In this document: positions 19,215 through 27,750 of the stretch, one piece after another
Layout: each line of letters starts with the position of its first letter
Numbering within the stretch: position 1 is the first letter of the stretch
Source: Catalinimonas niigatensis
GTDB taxonomy: Bacteria > Bacteroidota > Bacteroidia > Cytophagales > Cyclobacteriaceae
Reading direction: 5' to 3'
NCBI RefSeq assembly: GCF_030506285.1
Contig: NZ_CP119422.1
Coordinates: 992,001-1,056,000 of the forward strand
DNA length: 64,000 nt
Program-made: the position numbers and the translations under genes
Notes under the pieces: model-generated
Database searches by the model: none
Seen by the model: only the letters and a program-made list of their open reading frames with translations
What the model was told of the DNA's origin: nothing

Positions 19215-19562
19215 ATGAACTGGAATACATTAGACAATTCAGATACTATCGCAGAAATCAAAGAAAGCTCAGCACTTCAGCCTATATTAATTTTTAAACA
19301 TAGTACACGCTGTAGTATCAGCAGCATGACACTAAACAGGTTGCAAAGAGACTGGAATAGTGAGGAGATGGCAAGTATGAAAGCTTACTTCTTAGATCTT
19401 ATTAAAAACAGAGATGTTTCCAACGCAGTAGCTACTGCTTTCAACGTGCAACATCAATCTCCCCAAGTGCTCATCATCAAAGATGGCAAATGTGTTTATG
19501 ATAACTCGCATATGGGTATTTCTTATCGTGAAATTAGTCAGCAATTAACAAATTTTGCCTGA
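19215..19562 (+). CDS. ytxJ: YtxJ/BrxC-type monothiol redox protein
   Basis: 115 residues with a thioredoxin-like fold. The motif KHSTRCSISS puts a single cysteine (C33) where YtxJ (BrxC, bacillithiol-disulfide reductase of the bacilliredoxin system) has it; QSPQVLIIKDG is the cis-proline region. It likely reduces mixed disulfides between low-molecular-weight thiols and proteins in the cytosol. It starts 6 bp after the Y-x-G protein. Its stop abuts the stop of the convergent OsmC gene with no base between them, so the two 3' ends have no separate terminator. Confidence 0.85.
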   Translation: MNWNTLDNSDTIAEIKESSALQPILIFKHSTRCSISSMTLNRLQRDWNSEEMASMKAYFLDLIKNRDVSNAVATAFNVQHQSPQVLIIKDGKCVYDNSHMGISYREISQQLTNFA

Positions 19563-19967
19563 TCAAAAGGCAAAAGAAATATCCTGATCAATATCCGGGT
19601 TTAGACTCAAAGCAACCGGGCAAGTGAGTGCCGCATCTTTCAGCATCTTAAGTTGTTCTTCACTTGCATTGGTTTTCTGAAGACGGAAATCAATTTTTAT
19701 TTTTGCAATTTTTCTTGGGCTTGCGCTCATTACTTTGGTAATTTCTGCATCAAGACCCTGTAGTTGAATGTCATACTTTTGAGCTCTGATACCCATGATT
19801 GTCATCATACAGCTACATAAGGAGGCACAGACCAAATCAGTAGGAGAAAAAGCTTCTCCTTTTCCATTGTTATCAGTAGGGGCATCAGTAATAATTTTGT
19901 TCCCTGATTTGATATGTATTTCTTCTGTACGTAATTCCCCAAGGTATGTAGACTTTATGGTTACCAT
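19563..19967 (-). CDS. OsmC/Ohr-family thiol peroxidase-like protein
   Basis: 134 residues. The OsmC fold is marked by FSPTDLVCASLCSCMM (C47, C51, C53) and LTCPVALSLNPD (C116). The reactive cysteine pair is conserved; the extra cysteines near C51 are common in this subgroup. Members reduce organic hydroperoxides or act on thiol-modified lipids. It converges on ytxJ with touching stop codons; the two redox genes may be a functional neighbourhood. Full family length. Confidence 0.9.
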   Translation of the reverse strand: MVTIKSTYLGELRTEEIHIKSGNKIITDAPTDNNGKGEAFSPTDLVCASLCSCMMTIMGIRAQKYDIQLQGLDAEITKVMSASPRKIAKIKIDFRLQKTNASEEQLKMLKDAALTCPVALSLNPDIDQDISFAF

Positions 19968-20016
19968 CTTCGTTATTGTATTTGCGGTTTAATTGAATTT
20001 GTTTACATTTATTGAT

Positions 20017-20760
20017 ATGAGTGCGGAAATTAACAAAAAAAATATACGGATCACACTTACGCTCTTGTGTTTGTTAATTACAGGAGGCACAATGGCACAA
20101 CAAAATGATTCCTATGCTTATAGCCGGGAGTTTATTTGGGGAATTAGTAAAAATACGAACTCCGGCCTTATTGCCGGAGCAGCTATTAAGTTTAGCCGTA
20201 TACTTGAAAAGGATCATTTTCAAACTTTTGGGCTTGAGATTGTAAATGTAAAGCACCCTAAAGAATTACGAAGAGTATCCAGGACGAGTGGCAATACTTT
20301 TATCTTAGGCAAAACTAATTATCTCTTCTCTGTACGACCACAATATGGTAGAGAGTGGGTAGTCTTTAAAAAAGCACCACAACAAGGTGTGCAGGTAAAT
20401 GCAATTTTTGCTGGGGGACCTACTTTAGGAATTGTTATGCCATATTATGTACAATATGCTGAAAGCAATACCAGAACCGTTACCATTCCTTACTCCAACA
20501 GTCCAGGATTTGAGCCAACCCGTATCATTGGATCTGGTCCATTTCTGAAAGGCTTTGGGGAATCAGATCTGGCAATCGGAGCCAATATCAAAGCCTCTTT
20601 AGCTTTTGAATTTGGTACCTTCAAAAATGATGTTACTGGTTTTGAAGCAGGTTTCCAATTAGAGGCTTTTACAAGCCCGGTAGAAATTGTGCCCGTTTCA
20701 AATCCCAGAAGTATTTTCCCCTCTGCTTTTATTATGCTTTTCTACGGAAGTCGTAAGTAA
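20017..20760 (+). CDS. Outer-membrane beta-barrel-like protein, unknown function
   Basis: The ATG at 20017 (MSAEINKKN) gives a signal peptide ending TMAQQ; an upstream TTG frame is not needed. The mature protein of about 215 residues alternates hydrophobic and polar residues (EFIWGISKNTNSGLIAG, LGKTNYLFSVRPQYGREW, FEFGTFKNDVTGFEAGFQLEAF) and ends in SAFIMLFYGSRK, typical of a small outer-membrane barrel. It lies 93 bp upstream of lipA on the same strand. No function is assigned. Confidence 0.75.
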   Translation: MSAEINKKNIRITLTLLCLLITGGTMAQQNDSYAYSREFIWGISKNTNSGLIAGAAIKFSRILEKDHFQTFGLEIVNVKHPKELRRVSRTSGNTFILGKTNYLFSVRPQYGREWVVFKKAPQQGVQVNAIFAGGPTLGIVMPYYVQYAESNTRTVTIPYSNSPGFEPTRIIGSGPFLKGFGESDLAIGANIKASLAFEFGTFKNDVTGFEAGFQLEAFTSPVEIVPVSNPRSIFPSAFIMLFYGSRK

Positions 20761-20853
20761 ACGAGGATTCCCTTTACAAACGCTTGCAGCCGAATCATTA
20801 ATATCTTTTCTTTGTTTTGATATTATTATATAGCTAAAGAGCCCCTTATTTGT

Positions 20854-21735
20854 ATGATAGAATTACCTGTAATACCTGAAGAAGCAACAAAAAAAACCCG
20901 TAAACCCGACTGGCTTAGGGTAAAGCTTCCTGTAGGTAAAGAATACGCACATGTACGCAAGCTAGTAGACAAATATAAACTCCACACGATTTGCGAAAGT
21001 GGTAACTGTCCTAACATGGGAGAGTGCTGGGGAAGAGGTACTGCTACTTTTATGATTCTTGGAAATGTCTGTACCAGGGGTTGCTCCTTCTGTGCTGTAG
21101 CCACTGGGCGCCCTCCCGAGTATGACGAGGATGAACCCAAAAGAGTAGCTGAAGCTATTAAACTTATGGGCGTCAAACATGCAGTGCTTACCTCTGTCAA
21201 CAGAGATGAACTCAAAGACCGGGGTGCCGAAATATGGTATCAGACAGTAAGAGAAGTGAAAAACCTCAGTCCGGAAACTACTATAGAAACCCTTATTCCT
21301 GATGTTAAGGGGAACTGGGATGCTCTCTATCGCATGATTGATGCAGGACAAGAAGTTGTTTCTCATAACATGGAAACTGTAGAGAGACTCTACCGAAGAG
21401 TAAGACCTCAAGCAAAGTACCACAGAAGCCTTGAGCAACTGAAAAGGATTAAGGAATACGGCAAGAGAAGCAAATCCGGTATCATGCTGGGCTTGGGAGA
21501 AAAAGATGATGAGATATATAAGGCTATGGATGATCTTGTAGAAAATAATCTTGACATACTTACCTTAGGCCAATATTTACAACCTACCAGGATGCACATT
21601 GAGGTTGCGGAGTTTATTCATCCTGATAAATTTGAGCATTATAGAGAAGAAGGTTTAAGAAGAGGCCTGAAATATGTAGAATCAGGTCCTTTGGTACGTT
21701 CATCTTATCATGCCGAGAAACATGTTAATGTTTAA
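20854..21735 (+). CDS. lipA: Lipoyl synthase
   Basis: 293 residues, a radical SAM enzyme with two 4Fe-4S clusters. The auxiliary cluster ligands are C47, C52 and C58 ([12 protein letters not shown]). The radical SAM cluster is CTRGCSFC (C73, C77, C80). GIMLGLGE and the C-terminal RSSYHAE (serine ligand of the auxiliary cluster) are present. It inserts sulfur at C6 and C8 of protein-bound octanoyl groups to make lipoate for 2-oxoacid dehydrogenases and glycine cleavage. Full length, followed by a terminator. Confidence 0.97.
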   Translation: MIELPVIPEEATKKTRKPDWLRVKLPVGKEYAHVRKLVDKYKLHTICESGNCPNMGECWGRGTATFMILGNVCTRGCSFCAVATGRPPEYDEDEPKRVAEAIKLMGVKHAVLTSVNRDELKDRGAEIWYQTVREVKNLSPETTIETLIPDVKGNWDALYRMIDAGQEVVSHNMETVERLYRRVRPQAKYHRSLEQLKRIKEYGKRSKSGIMLGLGEKDDEIYKAMDDLVENNLDILTLGQYLQPTRMHIEVAEFIHPDKFEHYREEGLRRGLKYVESGPLVRSSYHAEKHVNV

Positions 21736-21763
21736 CATTCTTAAATAAGTACAATTTTTATCT

Positions 21764-21797
21764 AAACTGCCTAAGGGAATTAGCGCAGTTTTTTTAT
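21764..21797 (+). terminator. Intrinsic terminator after lipA
   Basis: AAACTGC, a 14-nt loop, GCAGTT and seven Ts, about 30 bp after the lipA stop. Confidence 0.65.
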
Positions 21798-21831
21798 TTT
21801 ATTACATCATTTGTATTAGTAATGTATTGAG

Positions 21832-21862
21832 TTGAATGAGTTTAGTACAATTTATAAGTTTG
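21832..21862 (+). promoter_or_regulatory. Promoter upstream of the carotenoid region
   Basis: TTG (21832-21834), a 20-bp spacer, then TAAGTTTG (21855-21862), matching the phylum's -33/-7 consensus. The predicted start is near 21868, 30 bp before the ATG of the first gene of the 21.9-24.4 kb run. Confidence 0.6.
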
Positions 21863-21898
21863 ATAATACTAAAATGTTCAACTTAATAATTCGCTACT

Positions 21899-22252
21899 AT
21901 GAAAAAAAATGAGTTAAATGCCTTATTTAATGAGATTTGTAGCCGAGTTCATCCCATCAGAGGCATCTATCAGGTAGGTTCTACAGAAAGAGAACGAATA
22001 ATCGAGCGTGAGCTTGAAAGTTTTAAAGAAGAATCATTAGAGAAACTTGAAAAAGATGCATTGGAAGGCATTTTTCTGTCTTCACTGGATAAGCTTGATA
22101 CTGAAACTACGTTGAGCAGTTGGTATCAATCCATTACTAAGTATTATCCTCCCGAAAAAATTCCTGACATGGTTTATATCAGACTTATGGCCATCGCCAA
22201 CCAAAAGAAATTTCAAGGGGTAAAAAAACTATTAGAAGTGCCTAAACAATAA
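21899..22252 (+). CDS. Small hypothetical protein at the head of the carotenoid region
   Basis: 117 residues, mostly helical and charged, with no signal peptide, membrane segment or known motif. It starts 36 bp after a consensus promoter and ends 58 bp before the CruF-type gene, so it is probably the first gene of that transcript. The codon use and amino acid composition look normal for a real protein. I do not recognise the family and see nothing that ties it to pigment synthesis except position. Confidence 0.65.
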   Translation: MKKNELNALFNEICSRVHPIRGIYQVGSTERERIIERELESFKEESLEKLEKDALEGIFLSSLDKLDTETTLSSWYQSITKYYPPEKIPDMVYIRLMAIANQKKFQGVKKLLEVPKQ

Positions 22253-22310
22253 GCTTATTAAATTTAGTTAATTTTCAGTTTCATTAAAACTGGATTTAAC
22301 GAAAATTATA

Positions 22311-22985
22311 ATGCCTATATCATCTTATAAGCTTTTGATGATGCTTGATCCTAAGAACACTAGACATCAAAAGATAGCCCTGATTTCAATTATCATAATT
22401 CATTTTTTTGGAATAATTGGTCTGGTTTTTACGCCCACAAGGCCATATTTTGAAGCAGCCACACCCTTTAGCCTTATCTTAACTTCCTTATTGCTTTTTG
22501 CCTTTCACCAAGACTGGAATATTGCTTTCATCTTATTTGCATTAGTGACCTATATACTAGGGTTTATGATTGAATTAGTAGGTGTACAAACAGAATTTAT
22601 CTTTGGAAGCTACACCTATGGTATTACTTTGGGTACAAAACTCTGGGATGTTCCCTTAATTATTGGACTTAATTGGCTATTACTTAGCTATGCCAGTGGA
22701 AGCGTAGTCAGAAATTTATCAAGGAATATTTTCTTTAACAGCCTTGCAGGCAGTGTAATTATGGTATTACTCGATGTTTTAATTGAGCCAGTAGCTGTAA
22801 GATTGGATTTTTGGCAATGGAAGGAAGGAAAAATACCGTTACAAAATTTTGTTGGCTGGTTTGTTACTGCTTTTTTTTTACAGTTACTATTTCATCGCCT
22901 AAAATTTGATAAAAAGAATTTATTGGCTAAATATGTGCTTTCTGTGCAAGCACTCTTCTTTATAATTCTACAAATCGCCATTTAA
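22311..22985 (+). CDS. cruF: Carotenoid biosynthesis membrane protein (CruF/DUF422 family)
   Basis: 224 residues with about seven membrane helices. The family pattern is clear: GFMIELVGVQTEFIFGSY, then PLIIGLNWLLLSY, then a DVLIEPVAV segment, FWQWKEGKIP and NFVGWF. CruF-type proteins hydrate the psi end group of carotenoids at C1'. Bacteria that make flexixanthin, saproxanthin or myxol use it together with CrtD. It sits upstream of crtZ in the same direction. A later ATG at 22338 is an alternative start. The exact reaction is inferred from family and neighbours. Confidence 0.82.
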   Translation: MPISSYKLLMMLDPKNTRHQKIALISIIIIHFFGIIGLVFTPTRPYFEAATPFSLILTSLLLFAFHQDWNIAFILFALVTYILGFMIELVGVQTEFIFGSYTYGITLGTKLWDVPLIIGLNWLLLSYASGSVVRNLSRNIFFNSLAGSVIMVLLDVLIEPVAVRLDFWQWKEGKIPLQNFVGWFVTAFFLQLLFHRLKFDKKNLLAKYVLSVQALFFIILQIAI

Positions 22986-23027
22986 AAAGTTTTCCTAACA
23001 TATTTGTTTAATGAATGTTTCATAGGA

Positions 23028-23471
23028 ATGAATATAATGAGTAGTCTGGCTTTTTTATGTTTAGGATTTGGTGGAATGGAAATTTTCTCATGGTTTTTTC
23101 ATAAATACGTCATGCATGGTCCACTTTGGTGTATTCACAAAACACACCATCATGTTACAAAAAGTTTTTTTGAACTGAATGATATTTTCTCTTTTGTATT
23201 TGGAGCGGTTGCCGTAGTTCTTATTTTTTCAGGAATTGGCTCATATAATTACAGATTCTGGCTAGGTATTGGGATTAGCGCTTATGGGCTCTCTTATTTT
23301 ATATTGCATGACATCCTGATTCACAGAAGAGTGAAAACCTCAAAAAAACCTGTCAGCAGATACTTTATTGGTATTAGTAAAGCCCACCGCAGTCATCATA
23401 AAACGAATAAAAAAAAGGGTGCAGTATCCTTTGGACTACTTTTAGTACCCAAAAAATACTTTAGGAGATAA
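23028..23471 (+). CDS. crtZ: Beta-carotene 3-hydroxylase (CrtZ type)
   Basis: The ATG at 23028 gives 147 residues; a TTG at 23004 would add eight. The histidine clusters of the fatty-acid hydroxylase superfamily are all there: HKYVMHG, HKTHHH, HDILIHRR and AHRSHH, which bind the di-iron centre. About four membrane segments are present. It adds 3-hydroxyl groups to beta-ionone rings, giving zeaxanthin-type rings, or with CrtW astaxanthin/flexixanthin-type rings. It precedes the regulator gene by about 50 bp. Confidence 0.92.
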   Translation: MNIMSSLAFLCLGFGGMEIFSWFFHKYVMHGPLWCIHKTHHHVTKSFFELNDIFSFVFGAVAVVLIFSGIGSYNYRFWLGIGISAYGLSYFILHDILIHRRVKTSKKPVSRYFIGISKAHRSHHKTNKKKGAVSFGLLLVPKKYFRR

Positions 23472-23522
23472 TTAGATTTTATACTATATACACAACAGTT
23501 TTTATCATAAAGTCCATAAACA

Positions 23523-24425
23523 GTGAGTACTTATTCAATCAAAGATCTCGAGCAACTTTCCGGAATTAAAGCCCATACTTTAAGAATTTGGGAGCAACGA
23601 TATCACTTTATTGTCCCTAAACGTACTGAGACAAATATTCGCTATTATGATGATAAAGATCTTAAGCTTGTATTGAACATAGCTTTGTTGAAGGATAATG
23701 GCTTTAAAATTTCCAAGATAGCTAAGATGGAAGAGGATGAAATGCTTAATGAAGTGCTAAGGCTTACAGAGAAGAACCTTCATTATCCTGACCAGATACA
23801 CGCGCTCACGCTTTCAATGATTGATCTTGATGAAGATCGTTTTGAGAAAATTATGGCTACTAATATTCTCAAATTAGGTTTTGAAAGTACTATGCTAAAT
23901 ATCATGTATCCCTTGCTATCAAAGATTGGTGTACTTTGGCAAACAGGAGCTATCAACCCATCTCAGGAACATTTTATATCTAACCTGATTCGTCAAAAAC
24001 TGATTGTAGCAATTGACGGTCAGTTTGTTTCAAATAGTGAAAGTCATCATAAATATTTATTGTACCTCCCGGAAGGCGAATTACATGAACTTACGCTTTT
24101 ATTTCTATGCTATGTAATTAAGGCAAGACGGAATAAAGTGGTTTATTTCGGTCAAAACCTTCCTTTTGAGGATCTAAAGTCCATCTACGATATCCACAAA
24201 CCGGACTTTATACTCACTATTATTACCACAAGTCCCCCTGCTCATCAAGTAGAAAGTTATGTCAGTAAACTTTCAAAAACTTTTTCTAATACACAGGTTC
24301 TTCTTAGCGGCTATCAAGTCATTGGCCAGGGTCTGAAAACACATCAAAATGTAAGCATCTTCACGCGTATAGACCATATTATTCAGTTTGTCGAGGATAG
24401 TAATCTTCAAAAAATAGCTCACTAG
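23523..24425 (+). CDS. MerR-family regulator with CarH/LitR-like B12-binding domain
   Basis: The start is GTG at 23523; 300 residues. Residues 4-70 are a MerR winged helix (YSIKDLEQLSGIKAHTLRIWEQRY). Residues about 90-165 form the four-helix bundle and contain W139-x9-E149-H150, the Wx9EH motif that cups adenosylcobalamin in CarH light sensors. Residues about 175-295 are the Rossmann-like B12 domain; GELHELT puts H188 at the lower-axial ligand position, with T191 where CarH usually has glycine. It lies amid carotenoid genes and should repress them in the dark and release on light. Cofactor use is inferred. Confidence 0.85.
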   Translation: MSTYSIKDLEQLSGIKAHTLRIWEQRYHFIVPKRTETNIRYYDDKDLKLVLNIALLKDNGFKISKIAKMEEDEMLNEVLRLTEKNLHYPDQIHALTLSMIDLDEDRFEKIMATNILKLGFESTMLNIMYPLLSKIGVLWQTGAINPSQEHFISNLIRQKLIVAIDGQFVSNSESHHKYLLYLPEGELHELTLLFLCYVIKARRNKVVYFGQNLPFEDLKSIYDIHKPDFILTIITTSPPAHQVESYVSKLSKTFSNTQVLLSGYQVIGQGLKTHQNVSIFTRIDHIIQFVEDSNLQKIAH

Positions 24426-24500
24426 CAGGGCAAGAAAACACTATTTTCAAAAATTGTAAAAGAAAAAACCCATTTTCTTAAACACAACAGTAATTCATTC

Positions 24501-24521
24501 GTATACTGTAGATAAGTATAC
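24501..24521. promoter_or_regulatory. Candidate operator dyad GTATACT-N7-AGTATAC
   Basis: A perfect 7-bp inverted repeat with a 7-bp spacer, 76 bp after the regulator stop. MerR proteins bind dyads of this size. It could be an operator of the CarH-like protein, but its distance (over 300 bp) from the sigma start is long. Confidence 0.35.
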
Positions 24522-24761
24522 TTGCTGCTTATTTTTTTAACTGTATTCTCATTTTTACAGTTTTGACAAAACAATATTTTTTTATTATTTTGTTTACCTT
24601 TCATACTTTAAATAATAGACAATTCTCTACTTATTATTTTTTTTTGTGAGTTAGTCATTTTTTGCTAACTTAAAAAAAGGGGTTTTTTAGCATGTAAAGG
24701 CAAATAATTAATTAAAAATCATACAAAGCTTTTATTTTGTTTAGTTTTTAATTAAATTTAT

Positions 24762-24812
24762 TTAAACATTTTTTTTGATATCTGTTTAAGATATCATACA
24801 TTTACTTAAACA
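24762..24812. promoter_or_regulatory. Candidate operator cluster upstream of the carotenoid sigma gene
   Basis: TGATATC (24776-24782), 7 bp, GATATCA (24790-24796) is a perfect dyad centred about 50 bp before the sigma ATG. Overlapping it are three TTAAACA half-sites at 24762 (plus), 24783 (minus) and 24806 (plus), spaced 21-23 bp, or two helical turns. The position and spacing fit an operator for the MerR/CarH-like protein or an ECF promoter. Confidence 0.45.
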
Positions 24813-24834
24813 AGACCAAACAAATTTTTTAATC

Positions 24835-25347
24835 ATGACAGCACTTGAATTTAGTTACTCGCTCGACAAAATGTCCAAATCTTTGAAGCCCTTCGCGCTC
24901 AAACTTACCAAAGACATGGAAGAAGCAAACGATTTGCTTCAAGAAACAATTCTTAAAGCTTTCACCAATCGTGACAAGTTTACGGATGGTACTAACCTTA
25001 AAGCTTGGTTGTATACCATCATGAAGAATACTTTTATTACCAACTATCAGAGAATGGTTCGTCGCAATACTTTTATTGATACCACTGACAACCTTCATTA
25101 TATCAATAGCACCAGCAGCATTACTGAAAACCAAGCATACTCAAGTTTCGCTATGCGTGACATAAAAGGTGCTATTACCAAACTGGATGATGCGTATAAA
25201 ACTCCTTTTATGATGCATTACCGTGGCTTCAAGTACCATGAAATAGCAGACAGGTTAAGTATTCCTATAGGAACTGTGAAAAATAGGATTCACATTGCCA
25301 GGAAAGAACTAAAGTCTACATTGAAAAACTACGCTGTCAAAGAGTAG
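24835..25347 (+). CDS. ECF-type sigma factor of the carotenoid cluster
   Basis: 170 residues. Region 2 is at about 12-80 (LTKDMEEANDLLQETILKAF, LKAWLYTIMKNTFI) and region 4 at about 112-165 (MMHYRGFKYHEIADRLSIPIGTVKNRIHIARKEL). It is the first gene of crtI-crtB-ispH-crtW, 14 bp before crtI, and has no adjacent anti-sigma. With the CarH-like regulator upstream, a light-to-regulator-to-sigma-to-crt cascade is likely, as known in principle for other light-induced carotenoid loci. The control logic is inferred. Confidence 0.9.
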   Translation: MTALEFSYSLDKMSKSLKPFALKLTKDMEEANDLLQETILKAFTNRDKFTDGTNLKAWLYTIMKNTFITNYQRMVRRNTFIDTTDNLHYINSTSSITENQAYSSFAMRDIKGAITKLDDAYKTPFMMHYRGFKYHEIADRLSIPIGTVKNRIHIARKELKSTLKNYAVKE

Positions 25348-25361
25348 TGTGCTTTGAATGA

Positions 25362-26837
25362 ATGAAAAACAATAAAGTAGTTATAATCGGGTCAGGATTC
25401 TCTGGTATTTCTGTAGCCACCAGCTTAGCTGATAAAGGATTTGATGTTACTATACTTGAAAAAAACAATTCCCCGGGAGGTAGAGCCCGTACTTTTTCAG
25501 AGAATGGTTTTACTTTTGATATGGGTCCTAGTTGGTATTGGATGCCTGATGTTTTTGACAGCTACTTTGAATCTTTTGGTTACAAGACATCTGACCTATA
25601 TGAACTTAAAAGGTTAGATCCGTCCTATAGAGTTGTTTTTGGAAAAGATGATTTTTTAGATTTGCCAGCTTCTTTTGAGGAGTTGGCAAATTTATTTGAG
25701 AGCCTTGAGCAGGGAAGTAGTATAATGCTTACTAAATTTTTGAGTCAGGCTGCCTATAAATATGAAGTGGGAATCAATAACTTAGTTTACAAGCCAAGTA
25801 GATCTCTTCTTGAATTCTTTAGCCTCAGACTTTTATACGATATCCTCCGCATGGATGTATTTAAGTCTTTTCATAAGCATATACGCTCCTTTTTCCGTCA
25901 TGAGCGAATTATTCGTATCATGGAATTTCCAATTTTGTTATTGGGTGCTCTGCCACAGAATACACCTGCTCTTTACAGTTTGATGAATTATGCCGATATT
26001 AAATTAGGCACTTGGTACCCAATGGGTGGCATGTATAAAATTATTGATGGCATGCTGAAAGTTGCCTATGCAAAGGGAGTTCAATTAAAATTGAATGAAG
26101 ATGTAATGGGGTTTGAGATACAGGAAAATAAAATCACTCAGGTAAATACTGAAAAGGGAAAGTATGATGCTAATATCATAGTAGCCAGTGCTGACTACCA
26201 TCATGTGGAAAATGCGCTCTTGCCAAAATCCTATCGCAGCTATTCTGAAGATTACTGGAATAGTAGAAAAATGGCTCCCTCCTCCCTCCTTTTCTATATA
26301 GGATTGAATAAAAAGCTTGATAAACTCCAACATCACAACTTATTCTTTGATGAAGATTTTGCACCACATGCGCAGGATATTTATCAAAATAAAAGATGGC
26401 CCGATAAGCCTCTATTTTATCTATCTGTCACATCAAAAACGGATACTACTGTAGCACCGGAGGGTTGTGAAAATTTGTTTTTCCTTATACCTGTAGCCCC
26501 TGATTTAAAAGACAATGAAGAGATAAGAGAGAAATATTACCATATTGTAATGGATCGCCTGGAAAAACTCATTGGGCAAAGTGTGAGAGATGCGGTGATT
26601 TACAAAAGAACTTATGCACACAATGACTTTGTTGAAGATTATAATGCTTTCAAAGGCAATGCATACGGATTAGCCAATACCCTAATGCAAACTGCCATAC
26701 TTAAGCCAAACTTAAAAAGTAAGAAAGTAAATAACTTATACTATACCGGTCAGTTAACTGTGCCAGGACCGGGAGTACCTCCTTCACTTATTTCTGGAAA
26801 GGTGGTAGCTGAAGAAATAGCCAAAGAATTTTGTTAA
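25362..26837 (+). CDS. crtI: Phytoene desaturase
   Basis: 491 residues. The N-terminal FAD-binding segment is VVIIGSGFSGISVATSLA with the GGRARTF loop. The C-terminal bacterial-type phytoene dehydrogenase signature is LYYTGQLTVPGPGVPPSLISG. It converts phytoene to lycopene by successive desaturations at the membrane. A CrtD-type 3,4-desaturase is a close relative, but adjacency to crtB favours crtI. It follows the sigma gene by 14 bp and crtB follows 33 bp later. Confidence 0.92.
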   Translation: MKNNKVVIIGSGFSGISVATSLADKGFDVTILEKNNSPGGRARTFSENGFTFDMGPSWYWMPDVFDSYFESFGYKTSDLYELKRLDPSYRVVFGKDDFLDLPASFEELANLFESLEQGSSIMLTKFLSQAAYKYEVGINNLVYKPSRSLLEFFSLRLLYDILRMDVFKSFHKHIRSFFRHERIIRIMEFPILLLGALPQNTPALYSLMNYADIKLGTWYPMGGMYKIIDGMLKVAYAKGVQLKLNEDVMGFEIQENKITQVNTEKGKYDANIIVASADYHHVENALLPKSYRSYSEDYWNSRKMAPSSLLFYIGLNKKLDKLQHHNLFFDEDFAPHAQDIYQNKRWPDKPLFYLSVTSKTDTTVAPEGCENLFFLIPVAPDLKDNEEIREKYYHIVMDRLEKLIGQSVRDAVIYKRTYAHNDFVEDYNAFKGNAYGLANTLMQTAILKPNLKSKKVNNLYYTGQLTVPGPGVPPSLISGKVVAEEIAKEFC

Positions 26838-26870
26838 TGACTTAATTACGTAAACCTTCTGCTCAATTGT

Positions 26871-27704
26871 ATGAAGCTTTTTGACCTTACTACTTTCAAA
26901 TGCAGTAAAATTATTACTGAGCATTACAGCACTTCTTTTACGCTTGGGATCAAAACGCTGCATAAGCGATTTCATTATCCTATATATGCTGTATATGGAT
27001 TCGTAAGGTATGCGGATGAGATTGTTGATACCTTTCACGATCATGATAAAAAAGCTTTACTCAGTAGCTTTAAAGAAGAAACGTTCAAAGCTATTAAAGA
27101 AAAGATAAGCTTGAATCCCATTATTCATGCTTTTCAACTGGTGGTAAATGAGTATAAAATTGAGCACGAGCTCATAGAAGCTTTTTTGAGGAGCATGAAG
27201 ATGGATCTTTATATGCATACCTATAATGATAACTGTTACGAAGAATACATCTATGGCTCTGCTGAAGTGGTAGGATTGATGTGCCTGCGCATCTTTTGCG
27301 AAGGTGATGAAAAACAATATGCATATCTCAAAGAACCGGCGCGACGCTTGGGTGCGGCTTTTCAGAAGGTAAACTTTTTGAGAGATATTAAGTCTGACTA
27401 TGTAGAAAGAGGTAGAGTATATTTTCCGGGGGTTGACTTTAGTACATTTTCTTCTCAGGCAAAATGTGAGATTGAAAATGAGATACAGGAAGATTTTGAT
27501 GCGGCTTATCAAGGGATTCTCAAACTTCCGGCCGGTGCTAAACTAGGAGTGTATCTGGCTTACATCTATTATCTAAATCTTTTTAAGAAAATAAAAAAAT
27601 GTTCGGCAGACAGAATTGCTGAACAAAGGATCAGGATTCCGGACAATCAGAAACTGGCGCTTTTAGTTAGCACATATTTTCGGGCACGCTTCAACTATTT
27701 GTAA
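26871..27704 (+). CDS. crtB: Phytoene synthase
   Basis: 277 residues of the squalene/phytoene synthase fold. The first aspartate-rich motif is YADEIVD (about 43-49) and the second is NFLRDIKSDYVERGRVYFP (about 166-184). YGFVRYADE and EYIYGSAEVVGLM are family hallmarks. It joins two geranylgeranyl diphosphates head-to-head to make phytoene. It sits between crtI and ispH in one transcript. Confidence 0.95.
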   Translation: MKLFDLTTFKCSKIITEHYSTSFTLGIKTLHKRFHYPIYAVYGFVRYADEIVDTFHDHDKKALLSSFKEETFKAIKEKISLNPIIHAFQLVVNEYKIEHELIEAFLRSMKMDLYMHTYNDNCYEEYIYGSAEVVGLMCLRIFCEGDEKQYAYLKEPARRLGAAFQKVNFLRDIKSDYVERGRVYFPGVDFSTFSSQAKCEIENEIQEDFDAAYQGILKLPAGAKLGVYLAYIYYLNLFKKIKKCSADRIAEQRIRIPDNQKLALLVSTYFRARFNYL

Positions 27705-27750
27705 AAATTCAGAAGCTTTTTAATTTTCTCTAATTAACCATTTCAAGATT

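Larger units (their letters stand above)
24426..24834. other. AT-rich 409-bp regulatory gap between the CarH-like and sigma genes
   Basis: Very AT-rich, with no convincing coding frame. It holds two 21-bp dyads of the same 7-N7-7 geometry and three TTAAACA half-sites just upstream of the sigma gene, listed separately. I find no exact TAnnTTTG promoter here, so the sigma/crt transcript may use the ECF sigma encoded by its first gene. Confidence 0.6.
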
